From assembly GCA_028284235.1 (NCBI GenBank), contig JANQSC010000008.1, positions 226,223-290,222 on the forward strand: a DNA stretch of 64,000 nt. Reading direction: 5' to 3'. Numbering within the stretch: the stretch's first letter is position 1; each line of letters starts with the position of its first letter. The DNA comes from Opitutaceae bacterium (lineage in GTDB: Bacteria; Verrucomicrobiota; Verrucomicrobiia; Opitutales; Opitutaceae). The notes under the pieces were generated by a model. The model searched no databases. It was not told where the DNA came from and saw only the letters and a program-made list of their open reading frames with translations. Of the stretch, positions 16,691 to 24,629 are shown one piece after another. Position numbers and translations under genes: made by a program.

Positions 16691-16960
16691 GTGAGTTTTT
16701 TCATGCCCCAGTCATTCTCACACATGCTGAAACACCACCTTCTCCGGACGGGATTGTCGGAGTCGGAGATGCGGAAGCTGCTCCACGACGTGCCCTACCG
16801 CACCTGGAAGCGCTGGATGGACCGGGAGAACGTTCCGCCCGACTGGGCCCGCAATCTTATCGAGCAGACGTTGGAGGAGCTCCCGGATCACTCCTCGATC
16901 AAGACGATCGAGGATTTGTGGGAGGCCCGACGCCAAAAAGAGCAGTCCGCCTCCGAGTAG
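16691..16960 (+). CDS. Small hypothetical protein, predicted helical
   Basis: An 89-residue, mostly helical, charged protein (SESEMRKLLHDVPYRTWKRW, DWARNLIEQTLEEL) without a recognised domain. The pattern of short helices with the PYRTWKRWMDRENVPPDWA block resembles small helix-turn-helix proteins, which is an inference. The start is a GTG at 16691, with an alternative ATG at 16703. It ends 4 nt before the TTG start of the DEAD-box helicase and is almost surely co-transcribed with it, so an RNA-related or regulatory role is possible. Confidence 0.6.
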   Translation: MSFFMPQSFSHMLKHHLLRTGLSESEMRKLLHDVPYRTWKRWMDRENVPPDWARNLIEQTLEELPDHSSIKTIEDLWEARRQKEQSASE

Positions 16961-16964
16961 GACC

Positions 16965-18122
16965 TTGCCAGCGGCGCCGGGAACGGGCACAGATGCCTCC
17001 GGTTTGAAGAATTTTAAAGAACTCGGCGTTTCCGCGAAGCTCATCCGGGCTTTGGAGGAGAACAACATCGTGTCCCCGACTGAGATCCAGCAGGTGGCCA
17101 TCCCTCACTTGCTTCAAGAGAAAGGGGACTTTATTGGGCAGGCCCAGACGGGGACCGGCAAAACGGCGGCGTTCGGAGTTCCCCTGCTCCAGTACATCGA
17201 TCCCAAGCAGCAGCGGATCCAGGGCCTGGTGCTGGCCCCGACCCGCGAGCTGGCTAAGCAGATCGCCAAGCAGCTCTTTCGCTTCGCCCGCTACTCGCCT
17301 GAGCGAATTTTTACGGAAGCGGTCTACGGCGGGGATCCTATCCCTAAGCAGCGAGCGGCGCTGAATCGCCCAACCCACATCGTGGTCGCCACCCCGGGTC
17401 GTCTAATCGATCTGCTCAAAATCGACGCTCTCGACCTGTCCGCCGTTCGTATGACGATACTCGACGAGGCTGACGAGATGCTGAGCATGGGCTTTCGCAA
17501 GGAGCTCGACGCAATTTTAGGGGACTTGTCCGCGAAGCGACGCACCTGGCTCTTTTCGGCGACCATGCCAAAAGCGGTGCGGCAGCTGATCCGCAATCAC
17601 ATGTCGCCCGACGCCCATGTGGTCCGTATCGACCGCCGCAATGTGGTCAACCCCAACATCGAGCACCAGTACGTGATCTGCAAAATCGAAGAAAAGTTCG
17701 CCGAGATCGCCGCGTACTTGAAGGTGCAAGGGGAGGACCGTGGACTTGTTTTCTGCCGTTCGCGGGCCGGAACCGTCAAGCTCGCCAAGTATCTGGCGGA
17801 CCAAGGGTTCGCGGTCGGCGTTCTGCAGGGAGAGCTCTCGCAGAAAGACCGCGAGAAAGTGATGCGCGGTTTCAAGAAGGGACGTAGCCAGATTTTGGTG
17901 TCGACTGATGTCTGCGCTCGCGGGATCGATGTCGAAGATTTGAAGTTCGTCGTCCACCACCAGCTGCCGGACCAGATCGAGTACTACACGCATCGTAGCG
18001 GGCGGACCGCCCGAGCGGGAAAAAGCGGCGTGTCGATCGCGTTTATTACCGGTCTGGACGTGAAACGCGTGCGAGAGCTCGAGCGCGAACTGGGGATACG
18101 TTTCCGCAAGATCAATCGCTAG
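16965..18122 (+). CDS. DEAD-box ATP-dependent RNA helicase
   Basis: A 385-residue helicase core with all standard motifs: the Q motif (VSPTEIQQVAIP), motif I AQTGTGKT (60-67), Ia PTRELAKQI, Ib TPGRLIDLL, motif II DEAD (167-170), motif III SAT, motif IV VFCRSR, motif V STDVCARGIDVE and motif VI HRSGRTARAGKSG. There is no long C-terminal RNA-binding extension, so it is a minimal RhlE/RhlB-size enzyme. It unwinds short RNA duplexes in ribosome assembly or mRNA turnover. The start is a TTG, 4 nt after the preceding small gene. Confidence 0.92.
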   Translation: MPAAPGTGTDASGLKNFKELGVSAKLIRALEENNIVSPTEIQQVAIPHLLQEKGDFIGQAQTGTGKTAAFGVPLLQYIDPKQQRIQGLVLAPTRELAKQIAKQLFRFARYSPERIFTEAVYGGDPIPKQRAALNRPTHIVVATPGRLIDLLKIDALDLSAVRMTILDEADEMLSMGFRKELDAILGDLSAKRRTWLFSATMPKAVRQLIRNHMSPDAHVVRIDRRNVVNPNIEHQYVICKIEEKFAEIAAYLKVQGEDRGLVFCRSRAGTVKLAKYLADQGFAVGVLQGELSQKDREKVMRGFKKGRSQILVSTDVCARGIDVEDLKFVVHHQLPDQIEYYTHRSGRTARAGKSGVSIAFITGLDVKRVRELERELGIRFRKINR

Positions 18123-18152
18123 GCAACGGTTAAGCGCGTATTCGCCCAGCAA

Positions 18153-18905
18153 CTACTCGACGAATTCCAGAAACCCGAAATCCTCTGGTTCGTGTACGTT
18201 TGGGTGGTCTGGGTCCAGTTCGAAGAGCGTGCTCCAGGAGCGTCGGTTGCCAGTGGCGTCGTTGCGGTCTTGCCGGATCGCTTGAAACGCCCAGCGGTTT
18301 CCTGGGGCGACTGGACTGAAGGAATCGATTCCATTAAACAGTTTCAAAGGAATGGCCAGCTCCATCGTCCAGCCCGTGTCCTCGTCTGAGTTGTCGTTGA
18401 GAGTTCCTTCGATGGTCACTGCGACATCAAATTCGGGATCGTAGGACTTGATCAGGGCGTGCTTCCCCTCGTGGAAATTGTTCAGAAAGATAAAATCGTT
18501 GGACGCCATGTACAAGTTGAGCTCGAAGCCGTAGTGCATGTCGAGCTGGGCGTTGGCGGGAATCAGGAAGATCTCGGCGCAGTCGTCGAAGTAGGGCTGG
18601 CCATCGCGCTCGGTTTCCCGGGCGGTGATGAATCGGTCTGAGCACTCGAAGAAAACGTAGAGATTGTCCGCGTCCCAAAGCATGCGGAACTTCGACTTCT
18701 GGCGGTCCGAAGGCGACTCGTCGCGGCGATAGAAATCGAAGGTCCTGACCTCGGTCTTCTCCCAATCCGCGTCGAGCTTTCCGTCGACTTGGATCGGCTG
18801 CGAAGCCTGCGATACTTTGAACGCGGGAGGTGTGGCGGCAGCTAGCCCGAGAGACGCTAACAATACGACATACACGATCGATACGAAGTGAAGACGGAAG
18901 TGCAT
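18153..18905 (-). CDS. Secreted CBM9-like carbohydrate-binding protein
   Basis: About 250 residues from the ATG at 18905. A signal peptide (LHFVSIVYVVLLASLGLAAA) precedes a single CBM9-like domain: KVSQASQPIQVDGKLDADWEK, LWDADNLYVFFECSD, YFDDCAEIFLIPAN, YGFELNLYMASND and GWTMELAIPLKLF. These are the standard strands of the family-9 fold found in xylanases and in many stand-alone environmental proteins (DUF1083-type). It probably binds a sugar or a related ligand in the periplasm or outside the cell. No catalytic domain is attached and no glycosidase gene is adjacent. Its gene is convergent with the helicase, with a 30-bp gap. Confidence 0.85.
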   Translation of the reverse strand: MHFRLHFVSIVYVVLLASLGLAAATPPAFKVSQASQPIQVDGKLDADWEKTEVRTFDFYRRDESPSDRQKSKFRMLWDADNLYVFFECSDRFITARETERDGQPYFDDCAEIFLIPANAQLDMHYGFELNLYMASNDFIFLNNFHEGKHALIKSYDPEFDVAVTIEGTLNDNSDEDTGWTMELAIPLKLFNGIDSFSPVAPGNRWAFQAIRQDRNDATGNRRSWSTLFELDPDHPNVHEPEDFGFLEFVE

Positions 18906-18972
18906 GAACACAACCTGAACCAAGTCACCGCTCCTTGCAAAAGCAATTTCCCTCTCGCAGCCCACGATCCGG

Positions 18973-19026
18973 CATCATTCACCCACTTAACTTTCCAACC
19001 TTGGAAAGTTAAGTGGGTGAATGATG
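18973..19026. repeat. Perfect long palindrome, first of a pair
   Basis: Two perfectly complementary 26-nt arms (18973-18998 and 19001-19026) are separated by only CC. The core CCACTTAACTTTCC/GGAAAGTTAAGTGG is repeated exactly in the palindrome at 19205. It lies just upstream of the CBM9-like gene. No T-run follows on either strand. It would form a very stable cruciform or RNA hairpin. Confidence 0.8.
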
Positions 19027-19204
19027 TGCCCGGGCTGCGATAGGGGGTATTGCACGCGGTGGAGTGGATATTCGAATTTGCTTGGGAGGCGATCAGCACG
19101 TTGGCCGCGTCTGAGTATTGTTGATCTTGGACTTAGAGGGGGAAGACGAGGTCGACGACGGACGCAAGAACAGGGGGGTCTAAGCGCGGTTTCGGGCCAC
19201 ATAA

Positions 19205-19242
19205 TACCACTTAACTTTCCAACCTTGGAAAGTTAAGTGGTA
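19205..19242. repeat. Perfect long palindrome, second of a pair
   Basis: Perfect 18-nt arms (19205-19222, 19225-19242) around CC, sharing the whole 34-bp core with the copy at 18973. It lies 35 bp beyond the stop of the minus-strand CobW gene, so it may end that transcript. The 178 bp between the two palindromes (19027-19204) has no convincing gene. The whole gap from 18906 to 19277 is thus two hairpins plus featureless spacer. Confidence 0.8.
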
Positions 19243-19277
19243 ACATATAGGTTGGTGTGGAGGTTGAGGTAAGAGGA

Positions 19278-20507
19278 TTACGGGGCGACGAGACAGGCGT
19301 CTATTTGGGCTTTGAGGGCTTCGCCGTCGAGGTTGATTCCGATGAAGGCGAGTTCCTGGCGTCGGTCGCCGGTTGGGGTGGCCCACTTGCGCAGCGCTTC
19401 AGGGGGGATCTGGGAACGGTCGATCTTCCCTTTTTCAAGGGCGGCGGCCCACCAGTTTCCGAGAAAATCACAACGTGTTGTGGATCCGGTAATGGAGAGG
19501 AAGCCGACCGCGTCGTCCTGCCCCTCGATCCAGCAATAGCCTTTCGCTCTTAGCAGGCCTGGTATCGATTTGTTGATTACGCGATTGAATCGTTCAGCGT
19601 CGAGCGGTTTACGGGCTCGGTAGATAAAGGTATCCACGAGACGGGCGACGCCGTTCTTTTCCCCGATCGCATGGCTCAAGCGAGGCTGTACGAGGGTGGA
19701 TTGGGGAATCTCTATTTTGCGGAGATTGGCGAACGGCTCGTTTTCGTCCAAACTGGTTTCCAGGTAGCGAAACCAATTGGCTCCGGAGAACGTCTGCTTC
19801 GCGTCGAATCGTTTTCGTCCTAGTATTTGATTATTGGGGACGTTTCCCTTTGTGGTCGCGATGTACTCTGCCCGGTCGTTGAGACCGGACAGAATGCCTC
19901 GAATCTCGGTCTGCTCGGTTTCGTCGAGAAGGTCGGTTTTGTTCGCGACGAGTATGTCGGCGCACTCGACTTGCTCGATAAGGAGTTCGAATAGGGGGCG
20001 GTCGTCTTCCTGGCGCAGGAGCGACCGTTGCTCGCCTTTCTTTTCGTGCGCGTTCCACTCGTTTAGGATAAACCGGCAATCGACGACGGTCACGAGAGAG
20101 TCGATACAGGCGCTGTCTTCCAGGGGGCGTCCGGCGATGTCGTTGGCGAAAAAGGTCTGAGCGATAGAGACCGGCTCGGCCATTCCGGTCGATTCGATAA
20201 TGAGGCGGTCGATCTGGCGATTCTGGACAAGTTCGGAGATTGCGGCGGCGAGGTCGTCTTGGATGGAGCAGCAGATGCAGCCTCCGCTCAGCTCGACGAC
20301 TTGGTCGATGGCCCCGTCGAGTTGCCGCGCCTCGGCGCTCACGAGGGTGGAGTCGATATTCACTTCGGCGATGTCGTTGACGATTAGGGCGATCCGTTCC
20401 CCTTTGGCGTTGCGGATTAGATGGTTGAGAAGGGTGGTTTTTCCGGCTCCCAAGAACCCGGAGATGGGAGTGGCGGGGAGCTTCCCTGTTCGTTCGCGGT
20501 TCGGCAT
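19278..20507 (-). CDS. CobW/COG0523 family GTPase (putative metal chaperone)
   Basis: A 409-residue G3E GTPase. Walker A is GFLGAGKTT (17-25). The metal-site motif GGCICC (C77, C79, C80) is the CxCC signature of zinc chaperones such as ZNG1/YeiR/YjiA. The guanine-specificity motif is NKTD, and ESTGMAEP fills switch II. The C-terminal CobW_C domain (about 285-405) has RPLDAERFNRVI in the form KPLDAERFNRVIN, and RRQELAFIGINLD. Family members use GTP to deliver metal, mainly zinc, to target enzymes. No Zur box was recognised, and the divergent neighbour is a zinc protease. The partner is unknown. Confidence 0.9.
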   Translation of the reverse strand: MPNRERTGKLPATPISGFLGAGKTTLLNHLIRNAKGERIALIVNDIAEVNIDSTLVSAEARQLDGAIDQVVELSGGCICCSIQDDLAAAISELVQNRQIDRLIIESTGMAEPVSIAQTFFANDIAGRPLEDSACIDSLVTVVDCRFILNEWNAHEKKGEQRSLLRQEDDRPLFELLIEQVECADILVANKTDLLDETEQTEIRGILSGLNDRAEYIATTKGNVPNNQILGRKRFDAKQTFSGANWFRYLETSLDENEPFANLRKIEIPQSTLVQPRLSHAIGEKNGVARLVDTFIYRARKPLDAERFNRVINKSIPGLLRAKGYCWIEGQDDAVGFLSITGSTTRCDFLGNWWAAALEKGKIDRSQIPPEALRKWATPTGDRRQELAFIGINLDGEALKAQIDACLVAP

Positions 20508-20706
20508 TGCGGGTACGATCCAAGCGCGGATGGGGTCGAGCGCAATCGTTGAGCGCCTTGCGCGGTTGTATTTTCGACCGGGACGTGAGGCTTGCGTTCG
20601 TTTGCGGGGGACGCATGATTTGCGACCGATTGCGATCGAGGGAACTCAATTCTCCCGGCGCGTATCTTAGACATTCTCTCATATCCCTTTTTTTGCGAAT
20701 CCTGTT

Positions 20707-23526
20707 ATGAATTTCTCTCGTTTCAAACGATTCACCTATTGTTTGGCCTCCCTCGCGTGCGGCGGGATTGGAACGGCGCTTAGCCAGGACTGGCAAATGG
20801 ACGGTCCGCTGCCCGTGGACGAGAATATCACGACCGGGCAGCTCGACAACGGGCTCAAGTACTACATTCGCGAGAACCACAAGCCGGAAGGGCGGGTGTT
20901 CCTGCGTCTGGTAGTGAACGCGGGTTCTTTGCAGGAGAAGGAAAGCCAGCGTGGGTTGGCCCACTTTCTCGAACACATGGCTTTCAACGGGACGCGACGA
21001 TTCGCCGAACACGAGATTCTCGATTTCATGGAGCGGGCGGGGATGCGCTTCGGCTCCCACGTCAATGCCTACACTTCCTACAACGAGACGGTGTACATGC
21101 TTCAGCTTCCGACCGACCAGCCGGAGCTGCTGGATACCGGATTCGAAATTTTGGAGGACTGGGCGGTCGGGATCACGCTGGACCCGATCGAGATCGAGAG
21201 GGAGCGCGGTGTCATTTTGGAGGAGTGGCGGTCGCGCCAGGGTGTGGGCGAGCGATTGAGCGAAGCGCAGCGTCCGTTCCTGTACTATAAGTCTGACTAT
21301 GCGGACCGAAATCCCATCGGCTCGATGATCGTAGTCGCGAATGCTCCTCGGGAGCGGTTCGTGGAGTTTTACAAGGATTGGTACCGACCCAATTTGATGG
21401 CTGTGATGGTTGTGGGGGCGGTCGACCGCGACGCCATCGAACAGAAGATCATCGAGACGTTTGGGCCGCTCGAGAATCCGGAAAACGCGCCGGAGCGCGA
21501 GCCGACGGAGGTGCCCGATCATGAGGAAACGCTGTTTTCGATCGAGTCGGACCCCGAGCTGACCTTGGCCTCGTTTCGCATGATGATCAAACGCCCGGTG
21601 GGACCCGATCAAAGCGCCCGCGACTATCGTCAGATGATCGTGGAGCGGCTTTATTTCGGCATGCTCAATCGGCGGCTCGACGAGCGCGCCCGTTCGCCCA
21701 ACCCGCCGTTTATCCAGGCGAGTGCCGGGGAGACGCGCATCGCTCGGGAAAAGGAAGCGTTGCAGCAAACCGTACTATTCATAGACGACCGGTATCAGGA
21801 AGGTTTGGACGCTTTGATGGGCGAGACGAACCGGGCGGTTCGGGATGGATTCACTGAAAGCGAATTGGTCCGTGTAAAGGCGGACGTGCTTCGCTCGCTC
21901 GAGAGCGCCAACGAGGAGCACGACAAGACGGATTCGGACACGTTCGCGGCGGAATACACGCGCGCCTTTACCGTGGATGAGCCGATCCCGGGTATCAAGC
22001 GGGAGCTGGCCATGACGCAGACTTTCCTGGCCGAGATCGACTTGGCAGAAGTGAACGCGGTCGGGCGTGGCTTCGCCCAAAAAGAGAATCGAGTCGTCCT
22101 GTTTAGCGGTCCGCAGAAAGAGGGTATTCGCTTGCCGACTGAGAATGAGTTGATCGCCTCTCTGGGTACGGCCAATCAAGTCGTTCTGGAGCCCTATGAG
22201 GACGAATTTCTGGACGCCCCTCTGCTTTCCGAAATCCCTGAGCCCGGGACCATCGTTTCGGAAGTGTATCAGGAAAGTGTCGACACGCACACCTGGGAGT
22301 TGTCTAACGGGGTCAAGGTAATATTGAAGGCGACCGACTTTCAGAACGACGAAGTTTTGATGACCGCGTTCAGCCCGGGCGGGCACAGCTTGGTGATGGA
22401 CGACGAGTATATTTCGGCTCTCATGTCGACCATGATTCTAGGCGAGAGCGGGGCGGGTGTGTTCAATTCGCTCCAGTTGGAGAAGCGGCTGGCGGGCCAG
22501 TCGATCGAAGTGTCGCCGTATATATCGGACCAATACGAAGGCATTAGCGGGGCGTCGTCACCCAAGGACTTGGAAGCGTTTTTCAAGTTGCTCTACTTGC
22601 AGGCGACGCAGCCGAGGTTGGACGACGGGGCCTACGCGTCGTTGATCTCTCGCTTGCAGGCGACCATCGCCAATCGGGAAAAGTCGCCGCAATCGGTGTT
22701 TCAGGACGCGATAGAAAAGGAGCTGTACGGCAACCACCCGCGACACCGGCCGCTGAGCTTGGAGTTGCTGGAGGAGATCGATCCCGAGTTGGCGCTCCTA
22801 ATATATAAAAACCGGTTCAAGGACTTCAGCGATTTCACGTTTGTGTTCGTCGGTTCGCTGAATTTGGAAGCGATGAAGAGGTATGCGACCACTTACTTGG
22901 CGTCGTTGCCGTCGACGGGCCGCGAGGAGAGAGGCGCGTACCGGGGCGACGACCCCTTGCCGGGCAAGCGCAACGTGGAAATTAGCTTCGGGCTTGAGGA
23001 GAAAACGAGCGTGCGGGTGATATTTACAGGCGAGGCTGAATGGTCTCCAGAAAATAGATACTTGATGAGCGTCGTGCGCGATTTGCTAAATATTCGGATG
23101 CGCGAGACGTTGCGCGAGGAGAATGGAGGCACGTATGGGGTGAGTGTCTACGCCAATCTGATTCGCGAGCCGAACGAGCGTTTCTCATCCGGATTCGGTT
23201 TTTCTTGCGATCCGGCCAACGCCGATCTGCTCATAAGCGCGGGCATTAGCCAGATCCTCGACCTGCAAGAGCGTGGAGTGCGGGTGAGCAATTTGGAGAA
23301 AGTGCAGGAGATCCACCTGCGCGGCCACGAGACGGGGTTGAAGGAGAATAGTTATTGGCTGCGAAATCTCGCGTCGGCGGCGCGGGAAGGGCGGGACTTT
23401 CAGGAGATCATCGATTTTCCGAAGCAGATCAAGGTATTCGATCCCTACGACATTCAGGAAGCGGCCCGCACGTACTTCAGCTTCGACAACGTGGTGGTCG
23501 CCAAGCTGAACCCGAAGCACGATTAG
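20707..23526 (+). CDS. M16 family zinc metallopeptidase (pitrilysin-like)
   Basis: A 939-residue secreted protein with a signal peptide (YCLASLACGGIGTALSQ). It has the usual two M16 halves. The N-terminal half carries the inverted zinc motif HFLEH (H86, E89, H90) in GLAHFLEHMAFNGT, and a downstream Glu in ERERGVILEEW. The second half (from about 510) lacks HxxEH and serves as the non-catalytic lobe, with the conserved FTFVFVGSLN and GGTYGVSVYANL blocks near the C-terminus. Such proteins degrade peptides in the periplasm. It stands alone and is divergent from the CobW gene. Confidence 0.92.
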   Translation: MNFSRFKRFTYCLASLACGGIGTALSQDWQMDGPLPVDENITTGQLDNGLKYYIRENHKPEGRVFLRLVVNAGSLQEKESQRGLAHFLEHMAFNGTRRFAEHEILDFMERAGMRFGSHVNAYTSYNETVYMLQLPTDQPELLDTGFEILEDWAVGITLDPIEIERERGVILEEWRSRQGVGERLSEAQRPFLYYKSDYADRNPIGSMIVVANAPRERFVEFYKDWYRPNLMAVMVVGAVDRDAIEQKIIETFGPLENPENAPEREPTEVPDHEETLFSIESDPELTLASFRMMIKRPVGPDQSARDYRQMIVERLYFGMLNRRLDERARSPNPPFIQASAGETRIAREKEALQQTVLFIDDRYQEGLDALMGETNRAVRDGFTESELVRVKADVLRSLESANEEHDKTDSDTFAAEYTRAFTVDEPIPGIKRELAMTQTFLAEIDLAEVNAVGRGFAQKENRVVLFSGPQKEGIRLPTENELIASLGTANQVVLEPYEDEFLDAPLLSEIPEPGTIVSEVYQESVDTHTWELSNGVKVILKATDFQNDEVLMTAFSPGGHSLVMDDEYISALMSTMILGESGAGVFNSLQLEKRLAGQSIEVSPYISDQYEGISGASSPKDLEAFFKLLYLQATQPRLDDGAYASLISRLQATIANREKSPQSVFQDAIEKELYGNHPRHRPLSLELLEEIDPELALLIYKNRFKDFSDFTFVFVGSLNLEAMKRYATTYLASLPSTGREERGAYRGDDPLPGKRNVEISFGLEEKTSVRVIFTGEAEWSPENRYLMSVVRDLLNIRMRETLREENGGTYGVSVYANLIREPNERFSSGFGFSCDPANADLLISAGISQILDLQERGVRVSNLEKVQEIHLRGHETGLKENSYWLRNLASAAREGRDFQEIIDFPKQIKVFDPYDIQEAARTYFSFDNVVVAKLNPKHD

Positions 23527-23549
23527 AGCGAGTGGTTTTTGTCATCGCT

Positions 23550-23665
23550 CTCCCGCAGAGCCACCGACAAGTCGGGGTCTCTGACGGGATCGCTAGGAGT
23601 CCCTGCCATCGGCAGGGACAGAAAGGATTCCGCCGCAAACTCCGACAAAGTCGGTGGCTTCGCAG
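23550..23665. repeat. Multi-hairpin intergenic element, related to family B
   Basis: Between the convergent M16 and VPDSG-tailed genes lies a chain of short palindromes: CCACCGACAAGTCGGGGTCTC, GTCCCTGCCATCGGCAGGGAC and ACTCCGACAAAGTCGGTGG. The CCGAC...GTCGG modules match those in the copy at 39260-39457 (CCCCGACTTTGTCGGTG). The typical family B ends were not found. It could end both convergent transcripts. Confidence 0.5.
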
Positions 23666-23695
23666 AAAGTAAGGTTTTTTGGATACGCGTTGGTT

Positions 23696-24256
23696 TTAGT
23701 CGTTGTCGGTTTGACGCGCGATTCGTTTGCGGGCGAGGCTAAGTCCGATCAGAGCAAGACCGAAAAGTGGTAGGGTTGCGCTGCTGTCGGGGACGCTGCG
23801 AGGGGTGAAGGCGACGGTGTAGGCCCAGTAAAACGCGCCACTGATGTCCACGCTTCCGTCCCTGACCGCATTATAGGTTGTGTTCCAATATTTTGAAAGT
23901 ACGAGATTGTAGCCGCCATCAAAGCCGTGCGCGAAAAAAACTGTTGAGCCATTCAATAGATTCGATTGGACCGTCCCCGCCAAGTAAGCCGAGAGTGTCT
24001 CGTCGCCATACCAATGTTGGCTCATGAGGGTGCTTGAATAGACGTTCCAAGACTTGTGATTCAATCCCAGTTCATACGTTCCCCATTTTGAACTGTCGGT
24101 GACCCCCGAGGTGGAGTCCACGGTGACGGTGATCGCTTGGGCGGTCACGGGCAGGAGGAACGCGGCGAGTAGGAGAAGGGTCCCTGCAACGGGGCCGCGG
24201 GTTGCGCGAGAGCGCAATGAATAGGGTGTGTGGTTGTTTGTTCGGCAGTCGTGCAT
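23696..24256 (-). CDS. Exported protein with VPDSG-CTERM-like sorting tail
   Basis: A 186-residue protein with an N-terminal signal (VAGTLLLLAAFLLPVTAQA) and a C-terminal tripartite tail: motif VPDSS, hydrophobic helix LPLFGLALIGLSLA, basic cluster RKRIAR. This is the VPDSG/PEP-CTERM type, sorted and probably cut by an exosortase in Verrucomicrobiota. The variant VPDSS replaces the usual VPDSG. The central region is Ser/Thr/Tyr-rich with no known domain (GYNLVLSKYWNTTYNAV). No exosortase gene is in the window. It is likely a cell-surface or exopolysaccharide-associated protein. Confidence 0.75.
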   Translation of the reverse strand: MHDCRTNNHTPYSLRSRATRGPVAGTLLLLAAFLLPVTAQAITVTVDSTSGVTDSSKWGTYELGLNHKSWNVYSSTLMSQHWYGDETLSAYLAGTVQSNLLNGSTVFFAHGFDGGYNLVLSKYWNTTYNAVRDGSVDISGAFYWAYTVAFTPRSVPDSSATLPLFGLALIGLSLARKRIARQTDND

Positions 24257-24629
24257 TTTTTTGAGTGGTTGAATTCGAGAGTGTAGTTTCAGCAGGGGAC
24301 GTGCCAGAATGCGCGACGACTTTGAACCCTTCTCTGGAGTTCATGTAAAATTAATTGAATTCAGTTTGTATTCATAAACTGGGAACGTTAAGAAATCTGA
24401 CAGCCGTTGTCAGAGAGGGCTCATAAGTTTTTATGGGCGAGGTAATTGAGGCAGTTTTTAGGGGTATGTAAGAATCGCCGACAATTAAACGAATAATCTA
24501 TCTATTTGATAAACGTTATGAGGGTGCGCGTATGGCGTGTTTAACGGAGCGCGGCCGCTTGGAGAGCGGCGATTAACCAAAACCGTCCTAGGGGTAGCGG
24601 CCGCTCGGAGATCGGCCATAATAAATCTG
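24257..24629. other. Non-coding gap with a hairpin element at its right end
   Basis: No convincing gene lies in this 373-bp gap. The AT-rich part (24330-24530) may carry the promoter of the VPDSG-tailed gene. At 24549-24618 two GC-rich hairpins occur (GCGGCCGCTTGGAGAGCGGC and GCGGCCGCTCGGAGATCGGC). The second shares the 20-mer GGCCGCTCGGAGATCGGCCA with 31102-31121. It lies directly behind the SNF2 stop and may end that transcript. Confidence 0.5.

Noticed and set aside
19831..21768. A 645-codon minus-strand open frame across the CobW and M16 genes
   Set aside because: It runs antisense through two clear genes on opposite strands, is very rich in Arg/Pro/His, and shows no domain; an artefact of GC-rich codon use.
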